Positions 51,265 to 61,087 of a DNA stretch of 64,000 nt are shown here, one piece after another. The first letter of the stretch is position 1. The number at the start of each line of letters is the position of its first letter. The notes beneath the pieces were generated by a model that worked only from the letters and a program-made list of their open reading frames with translations, was not told the DNA's origin and did not search any database. Origin of the DNA: Amia ocellicauda (lineage: Eukaryota > Chordata > Actinopteri > Amiiformes > Amiidae); assembly GCF_036373705.1 (NCBI RefSeq), contig NC_089864.1:6036001-6100000 (forward strand). Reading direction: 5' to 3'. Position numbers and translations under genes: made by a program.

Positions 51265-54200
51265 GCAAATACACATCCTTCCACACAGACAAATATAACA
51301 TGCTTAAAGATAACTCACATCATGAATGACAATTGTCACATGGTCCAGGGAGGATTTTTTTGGACAACTGTTAATAGTTATTTTCCAGTCTGGTCCCTGT
51401 TTATTAAAAAAAAAAAGAGACCAAGTCCAATCGAGAATCATTAACGTTTTCAGCAATTTCATAAGATTAGGGCCACTAATTTCATATTTTAAAACATCAC
51501 GGTGATAGAAGGAAATATACAACGATTAAGCAGAGTTTAACAATGCTGGATTAGATAATAGTGGATTAGATTGGAATCTTTGTGATATTATCTTTATATT
51601 ATATTATAAGTCTAAACAGGCTTGCAGAAAAGTCTTTTAAATACTGTATTATAGTCATTACAGGAATTCAACATCAACACAGTTATTTGTGTAAGGCTTG
51701 AACTTCAAAAATACCAGATTGTTTTTCTTGTCATCCACAAACCTAACATATTTTATAGAAAAAAGAATGACTTATCATAATACAACGTACCTGTACAGCT
51801 ACATAACCACATCTTCCAGGCAGCATGTACCGTTTACCATCAAATGTAGTAACAAATTGTCCTCCTTCAATGGTACACCTTGAGGGGCAACTATATTTGG
51901 TGCAATTCCAATGTCCTTGTTTACATGTACTATAAAGAAACATGACATGGTTTGTTCCTTAAAAACATAAGCACTGCAAAGAAGAAGCTTTTTAAAGATG
52001 GTCACCATTATAATTGTACATTTGGGAAACTCACCATGTTTGGCACTGTTTAAACAGTTTGGCACCAGGATCATAGAGATTCCCACCAAACATGCAAGGA
52101 CACTTATTCAGAGGCACACACGTGGTCACTCCCAGATAATCATTCAGGACTGCAGGTCCTGTAGACATGAAGGCAAAGTGGCACATTCAAATTCAAAGAA
52201 AGGGGGTGCTGAAAGGGAGGATCTTTCCTACAAGATGTACAGTATGTACAGTGGCATGGTTTCCCAACACGGAAACCATGAAATTGCGTGGGGCCCTAGG
52301 TCTAAGGTCTAAGGGCCCCTTACTGCCTAGAAGTAGTCTGAGTAGTAGTACAGCCTGAATTGCAAGTTGCAACAAAATCCTTATTTTATCAGATAAAGCA
52401 ATCATGTTTGGTATCAAAACAAAGCATAGTTCTTCCTCTTCCGAATTGTATGTCATTTTAAACCATGGGGTGAAATTAGACCAACTAGGGCTGTAAATCT
52501 ATTTTTAATTGTTTAACATTTAAACCAAGAGTGAATCGGTCGTTTAATGCCTAGGTCACACTACACGATTTTAAGCCTGATTTGGCCCTCCCGACAAATC
52601 TGCAGTGATTGTCACGTCAAGCAGCCTGGTCGGGGCGTGTCCCTGCTACCAATGGTCGTGTAGTGTGAGACGTCCACGATGCAATCGCTTGCCCACCGAT
52701 TCAGGGTGGCGAGCGTGGACCTGGCCAGCACAAGGTGGATGAGGGCCCGAGGGCTGCTGGCGATGGGGCCCGCACGAGGGCCGTGGGTGATGGCAGGCAT
52801 ACAGTGGGGGTGGGAGAGCACCATACAGGGCTGCAGGAGGGTAGGGAGACAGCAGAAGCCAAACGGGGCTGCAGGCGAGGGGAAGAGAGAGGGCCTCTTG
52901 GGGGCTGGGGGGGCAATGATCCACATGGGGCCACGGGCGAAGAGCGCCAAGGGTGAGGAGGTTGCAGGTAATGAGAGCCAGGTGGCATAGTCGGGCTTCT
53001 ATAATAGTTTTACGTCCCAGTGGAGTAAACTTCCACTCTGTGACACTTACAATGATAAAATTAACATCACTATGATAGGAAAAACATCCTCAAATGTATT
53101 TTCCTGTTTAATGGGCTAGGAGGAGTCAAACTTTATTCTCACAGACATTGCTCATGGACGACCGTACTCACGAATCTCAATTATTGTATTTGACAGAAAA
53201 TGCTTTAGCCATATAAGTTTAATTTTTCAATATGTTAAAAAATAGGAAGTAGCCCCGTGTACTTTTTTACGGCAGGTGATTCTCTTGCATTGCATTGAGT
53301 TTCTTTATACTGAGGAAAAAAACTCACAATTTTCTCACCTCACAAAAATAAATAAATTAACATAAAACTTGTAATTGAAAGATACAAATACGGGCAACAC
53401 ATAAATACCCCAGACACCGCACACCTCCGCTACTCCCCCCATATGCACTTGCACCCCCATGTTTGCACATCCATCATGTAATTTTTAATATTGCCCAACC
53501 CTACTGTAAGTTACAGATGTAGAAAAAGACCTAACATTTTTTATAACATAACAAACTTTTTTTGTCAAGTGAGGTTTAAAAGTATACCACATCTTTTTAA
53601 CGAACATATTTGTATCCATGTTTACCGTTCAAATGTTTAAACTCTTACAGCCCTAGTTCCAAACCCCCTAAATTTAAAAAATATACCTATCCAAATGTCT
53701 TCCAAACACCATTAACCACTCTAATTCATTACAACAATAATTTTGCATAAAAATAAATGTGTAACCATTAATTTATGACCTCAGTGAATGAAACTAACAG
53801 ATCTTTCCGTTTCTAGACACTTTTTACTTAGCTCATCTCCAAAGCATTAAATTACATTAGTAGTAAGTACATTAGAGTTAAAATCAGTAGTAGTGAGTAG
53901 TGAGATGTAGTAAACACTACTCTTAACTGCTCCAGTTTCTCTTTTATTATTTTTATACTGTAATCATATCAGTTTATAATATCTGCTGGCCACCATCCTG
54001 GGCCAATACTAAGACCACGGTGTGACATTGTAGCACCAACGTCAAGAGCCGACAACAACTCTGAGAGGACATGATGAAAAACGATGATTAAGGACAAAAC
54101 TTCCTATATTTATTAGTGACAACTCTGCGAAAACAAGGAACGAATTGTGAGGACCCCCTGTATTTACAAACAGAAACAATCTTGTTTAAAAACAAAATAC

Positions 54201-57200
54201 AGGAAATACTGCTTACCATCGTTTGTATCTTGACACACACAAGTTTTTGTTTGTGGCACATTAAGTGGCAAGGTAGGGTTGGAACAAGTCTCCATAAAGG
54301 CATTGCCAAGTTCCTTAAATACCAGGTTTCCAGGACATGTGACTTCATCTGCATTTGACACATGAAGACATAAGCAAAGTCAATGAATGATTATGAAATA
54401 CTGTGATCTAATGAAACAAACATTTCACACTGTTTCTATATTGGGTGTGTTCATGAACCACAATGAAAATGGGATGATGTCTTACCGCAGTTGGTCTTAT
54501 TTCTCCAGGATTTTTTCAATGACTCATCCGGGCACTGATTCGCTAATTCCTCATAAAAGTCGCAGGCGCTCTGACTGGCATTCTTGCTGTTGCACACATT
54601 TTGGCGACAGGCTTTTAAGTATTTACTTAAGGGGCCACCATTCAAACATGACATAAAGTATGACGATATGGTCGAATTGCATTCCTAAAGGAGTAATACT
54701 GTGGTTAGAAACTGAATCTTTTAATTAATATATAATATTATATATATATACATATATATTATACGAAGCAATGCACAGTAGAAAATGGTTGTTTCCTATT
54801 GAGGGACTCTCATTGGATGGTCTTCTTCATTATGAAACATTCAGAATATGCAAGTACTGCCAACATAGAAACACAACTAGGTAATACAAGGTAAAGAATA
54901 GTTTGACTGATATTAAGCATATCATATTTATTTCTTTATCATGTAGCCACCTGAGGTTGGAGCTCCCTGCTTGGGATTCGAACTGCACACCACCGGTGCC
55001 CCTCCGAGTGCTCTGCACCGCAGTGGCTCCAGCGCAGTACAGTGTTAAGCCCTCTATGCCAAAAGACCAGGTCTCCCAATGCAGGAGGCTTAACACTACT
55101 ACTTTTTCTGAGGGGTTACATCACCTTGTAACCTGCTCATTACATAACGAATGAGCCCCGTTACAATCAGCAGAAACGGACTTACAGTTTCTACAAGAAA
55201 AATATTCTATTGTTATATGCTTGCTTAATTTCCATGAAGACAGATCATTGCCAGATTCTCAGCCCTTGTTGTTGAGAAGAATGACACACCCTAGAGCCCT
55301 TTGTAGGCTGAATGTAATAACGGTTTACCAAAATCCAAAAATCAATTCACAAAGATGACAAAATCACAGCTTTCGTTGCAATTCTGTCAGGGATCACTTT
55401 GTAGTGAAGACTTACACTTGTACAACCTGATTCTGGGTCTTTGGTTAGACACTGGTTATCCACATTTATGACATTTGCAGAAATCAATTGCCCAACAGTA
55501 TCTGAAAAATACAAAAGAAAACAAAATGTACAATTGCCAAGAATAAAAAATTAAAGTCGCAGTTTTCAAAAGTAGGCAACGTACCATCCCTGCCATACAT
55601 GCCACAAAGACCATCTGTCTGCCCACGGAGGCTCTGATCCAGTTCAACCTTTTGTGAATTCAAACAGAAGTTAAAAATCATGTCCTTAAAGGAACAACTG
55701 CCCCTTTTGGATGAATGTGAATGCTGTTCTGCTACATTGTTTTAATTTATTTATACTCCTTAATGTCCCACTGTAGAGAAATATGTACTACACGTACTGA
55801 TCATGCAAAAAGTGCCTGCTGACATGTAATAATTAAGTCTGGACGGACACAGTATGAGGCATATCTTGTAATCGAACACATACCATTAGTATGATGGTCC
55901 CAAAACGTGGCCCAGCCAATAGCACAGATTTCAAGTGTCATAAAAAGCCTTGACTAAAATGCAATTAGGTTTACCAACATGAAGTATTGAACTTGCTCTA
56001 AATACATCGACAGATAACATTTCAATGCAGTCTCACCCAAAGTGTGCTGATTTTATCCCCCAGATTTTTCCAAACCACAGATAACTTCTGTGTCCTGCTC
56101 CTCAGGCGAGTGTATATGCCGTAGGTATAGATGTGCACGTATGTGTGATCATATGGAAGAGTAACCCTGTTAATGGAAATGTTGGAGGAGTTAGGCAACA
56201 GTTCATATATACAGTCTCTCGCCTTTGTATATTTTTATACAAGGTTCATTTGAAATTAAAATTAGTGGACAAAAGCAAAAGCTACAACATTGTCCAAAGT
56301 CATGTTGGTTGGTTGATCTACAAAGAATCTTATTTAATTTTCACAGTATTGCGTGTCTTTTCTTATGAACACAGAACTGTGAGTTTTTTAACCAGATGAT
56401 TGAAGTCACACTCCAACGTGGGCTGTTCATGAATATTGTTTATGAATTGACTCAAGATGCCAATGAAACAGCTCTAATTAAACTGAACTGATAATGTACT
56501 GGCTAATAATGAAATATGATTGTATATGGAAGTGTGAATAAATCGAAACATTGAACGGTGACTGTAGCAGAGCAGCATTTTCAGGTTTTATTGCCACTGT
56601 GAAGAAAGTAATAATTTAAGAAATGCACCTGATAATTACGTATTAAATACATTGTTATAGTGTGCTCTGAAGGGCAATTTTATTAATACATACATTCATA
56701 AAACCCTCTTAGGCTATTGGGAGGCATCCCTTAAGAACATAAGAAAGTTTACAAACGAGAGGAGGCCATTCAACCCATTGTGCTTGTTTGGTGTCCATTA
56801 ATAACTGAGTGATCCAAGGACCCTATCCAGCCTATTTTTAAATGTTCCCAAATTTTCAGCATCTACCACATTGTTGGGGAGTTTGTTCCAGATTGTGACT
56901 ACTGCTCTGTGTGAAGAAGTGTCTCCTTGTGCTCCCTGTAGGAAATTACGTGAATCGGTTATTGTTTACATGATTAAAACCATAAGAAAAGGCCTTACTT
57001 GTCCCCTTCAACTAGAATTTCACCATTTTCCAACTGGATTTCAATTTGGTTGATCGTGATGGTCACTGTGTTCAGCATTTCCTGCATTTCCCCTTGCATT
57101 TTGATCTGGAAGTCAGTGCCCTTCTTGATGAAGATGAAGATGCAGTTGGACTTCAGGTAGAATAAATCATCATTGAACGTGTGGATCACTCCACTCCCAA

Positions 57201-57801
57201 AAGTTTTACACACATCTACAAGTAAAAGACATTCCATGAAACTAATTGAAACAACTACTTCAAAATATTATAGGGCATTATTCACCACTGAAGTAAGTTA
57301 CACATGTTTTTTTTAAAATGAAGGCTTGCCATTGTATATTACTAATTATTAATCACTCACCAGTTGTCACCTTAAACCATAGAGTAAATAATGATCACAT
57401 GCCTTTAACCCCCAATTAAAAGGAATGACTGTAAAATGTACAGTGATCGGACACACGGTGGGAGGTAGAGGAGCTAAAAGCTCGCTGTAATACTGAAACA
57501 TCCAATTATAAAATGCAGTATTACATAAAAGATCAAGATAATGGCTTTTCCTGTAAGTAAATTGTATGTATTGCTCATCTTTGTTAGACAGTGTTGAGTC
57601 TTACAGTCCTGGATTAGTCCATTACAGATAATGTTTCTCTGAAGGCTACATGTTGATTTTGCCTGATATGTGGAAGGTCCTGGAAGAAGTGTGGAAGGCC
57701 ACCAGAGTTTATAACACACTTATTTGCAAGTGTCCCTATAGGAATGACAATGGTTGTGAAGAAAAATTGTGGAATAGTCCAGGTATATTGTGTATGATGG
57801 G

Positions 57802-57832
<31 letters not shown>

Positions 57833-60800
57833 GTGTGTGTGTATTTACCAGGTTTGGTTCCTTGAATTTGGTCCATTACATCGCCTTTATTTGTGAGAGA
57901 AACAACAGGTTAGAAATACATTAGTAATAATAATTAAACATAAGTAAAAACAAATGCATGTTTAATTTCCTATAGAAAAAAGTAATGGTCTATTGTTTTA
58001 CTATTGGGGAAAAATATGTGTTCTATAATAAGGAATATTTTTTGATGGAGACATCATAAACATCATAATCATCAATTACAGTACAACTAATACTAAAATA
58101 TACATAATGATACACTTTCATCCTCATTTCCTTAATATGCAACATTTTAATATATTCTAATGATTCACAATAAACTACTATAAATCTTTGTAATTTAACC
58201 TTTTCTACGATTACACATTCTTGGCCTTTTTTTTTCTTTACAGTTTAATCGCGTCTGAAAAATATATTCATAAAAAATAAAATGTTTTTGTGTGTGTCAC
58301 AACGCCCTGCAGTTTGGGCTTTGGTTTTATTTTGTAATGTTTTTAAATGTATAGAACTTGGTACAATAATATGGAAGTCAAACAGACTAAGCAGGTGGGT
58401 CAATGTTTTGATGTAGTCCAGCTAAAAGGATAAGCAAGACATCATACGCGGCACCGAACGGTGTGAAATTCTTACTCAAATATTTTGTTCTAGACAAACT
58501 ATTGTCACTGTGTAATAGTAAATAGTTTAGCCCCATTTCTTTCATTATATTGTAAATAAAAAGTGAATTTCAGTCCTGCAATGGGGAATTCAAAGACATG
58601 AACTCAGGGTGAAAAATAAAACTTGGAAAAAGGTAATCGAGGTGAATAACAACAGTAATAGTAAAGCCATAGCATTACAATCTGCATCATAAAATATTGC
58701 TCCAAGCAGTGCTAGATGGGTACTATGAGAATAGAAATAAAGCACGTAACATTCAGCATTATGTTGATAATAGTGTATTTAAATACTTCTGGACATTAGG
58801 GAAATTATATGTATTGCTACATGTGTAATGTTTAACCATGATTACCTTCATCTTCTTCCACATCACTTTCAGGACCATTACCTAATAACCAAAATGAAAT
58901 ATTTATCAATTTAGATATGAATTCTGCAATAGCAGGGAGGATGTGAACTCGGGATGAAAATCAATATTCAGAAACACTGAATATTTGGGGGGTGAGCTCC
59001 CGTACGTTCCACAGCAGTGCAATAGATTTTTTAACCACAGCCATACAATGCATATTACATAAAAAATGTAGCTCCCAACAGTGCTACAATATGACAATAG
59101 TAATTAAGCAAGTACAGTACAGCATTATGTTGATAATGATCTATTTAAATAAGTATTCTATTTCTCAGTGAGTAGATAAACAATTGTGTGTATTGATACA
59201 TGTTTAATGTTTAACCGTGTTTACCTTGATTTTCATCATCAGCACTTGCAGTCGTTGTGAGTGTAACTAAAATAAAAACATGTCAGTTTAGATATGAATT
59301 CTACAATATGGGAAAAAGTTAACTAGGACAAAACAAATCATAAAAAATCTTAAACATTACATTTTTTGAAGCTGAGAGCCGGGGCTGTTTCTGGCATTTT
59401 GGGGGCCCTAAGCAGGATTTGATTTGGGGCCCCACCTCACTTTTTTTACAATTCTGTTATTTACATTGACACATTTTTTTAAGTCATAGTCTGCAGCACC
59501 CCATCATGTGTAGTCAAGTCAGGCAACAAAGGTCCTGACTGATATTTATTACACACTGTGCAATAAGTCTATCTAGACCTCCCTGAGAATTACCAAAATG
59601 TTACTCTGCCTCCTCATAGCTAAAATAAAACGTTATAAGCATTTAAGAAACATGACACAAACCAATGATAGATTAATTCAGTATAATATTAATTATTCCT
59701 ACCGTACCAGTGTGAGGGGTGTGTTTGTTTCCTCAATGCACAAAGTAGTGGGATTTAGACAGGAATAGAAATGTCATATTTCAAAGAAAGCCAGGAGCGA
59801 TGTTTTGTTTAATTTGTTTAATTAATTGCAGTTAATTGAGTTGAACAAACCTCTTACAGATCCTATTCAAAGTAAAACCCGCTAATACACAGCCACCATG
59901 TTAAAATAACACTATTCTGTGGCAGGTAAAGTGAACTTGGACTGTCCAGTTAAAGTAACCAGGAAAAATAAACATGCAGTCAGCCAGCTATCTGGTTTAG
60001 CTACACATTTAATGTCATCATCATTAAAACAGTGACTTTGTATGCAAGCAAGCTACTGAGCTACTGTACAGCAATAAAAACTAAACACAACCAAATAATA
60101 TTAGGCTACACTACCTTTGTCTTGTACTTGCTTTTCTTCTTTTTTTTTTTACCCTTGTTTTGTGTCAGATTGGTATGTTCTAGGTCTTTTCCCAACATTT
60201 TGGATGAGTCGCAATCCTAAAATATATTTATTTATTCTTTTCTGCCACACCCATATTGTTAGGATGCACACGCTATGCAGCTGCAGATCGATGGCAGGTT
60301 TCTAGCACATAAACTATGATGTTTGATTCCATGATGCCCTGGGGCACAAATCACTCATAAACAAAATATGTGAATCATTTGATCATATGAAAATCAATTA
60401 TAGAACATAATTGAAAATATGTTTGATTCATTTATTTTTTTGCTAAGGGGCCCCCTAGGGGCCACTTATGTCGCTTATGCCTAGAAATGGCACTGCTGAG
60501 AGCACCTGTAATATTCTGTTAAAATAATACTTTTTAACCACAAACATATAATGCAAATTGCATAATAAATGTTGCTCCAAACAATACTGAGGCGTCATTA
60601 GGGACATAATTCACCCGTGGTAGATACACTATATACTGAGATGCGCATACACTACTGAGACATATACACTATATACTGAGACGCGCACACTATATACTGA
60701 GATGCATACAGGGAGATACTTCCTGAGATACTTCTGCATACAGTGAGATCGGTCATCAGTCCATGCCTGGAAGTCCATGCTAGGACAAGACTTATTTTAT

Positions 60801-61004
60801 TTGAGTACAGTTCCCACTTTTTTCAGCAGTACCCAATTATTGTCGTGTGTGTCATGTTAAACAGCATTTACCTTCCTCTCCATCATCCGTCACATTTTGG
60901 CCAAAAGCATAACCTGAAAATAATTTTTTAACATAAATGTAAGTGATAACTTGAAAAAAATAAAATAATAATAATAATAAAAAAAGAATATATATATATA
61001 TATA

Positions 61005-61087
<83 letters not shown>

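Larger units (their letters stand above)
52487..53655. mobile_element. hAT-like composite element with CTAGGGCTGTAA ends
   Basis: CTAGGGCTGTAA plus GTTTAACATTTAAAC at the left is mirrored by an inverted copy at the right end (TTACAGCCCTAG at about 53647). No clear 8-bp target duplication remains. The interior holds a second inverted-repeat unit and a GC-rich block. It lies in the mucin intron between exons 54217-54348 and 52035-52158. Confidence 0.55.

Noticed and set aside
52612-52990. Several overlapping frames of 70-110 codons on both strands
   Set aside because: Caused by the GC-rich block, where stops are rare; low-complexity products with no motif.
57640-57800. Possible extra mucin exon near the plus-strand frame at 57650-57865
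   Set aside because: The frame is on the opposite strand, and exons 57849-57884 and 56999-57215 already join in phase without it.
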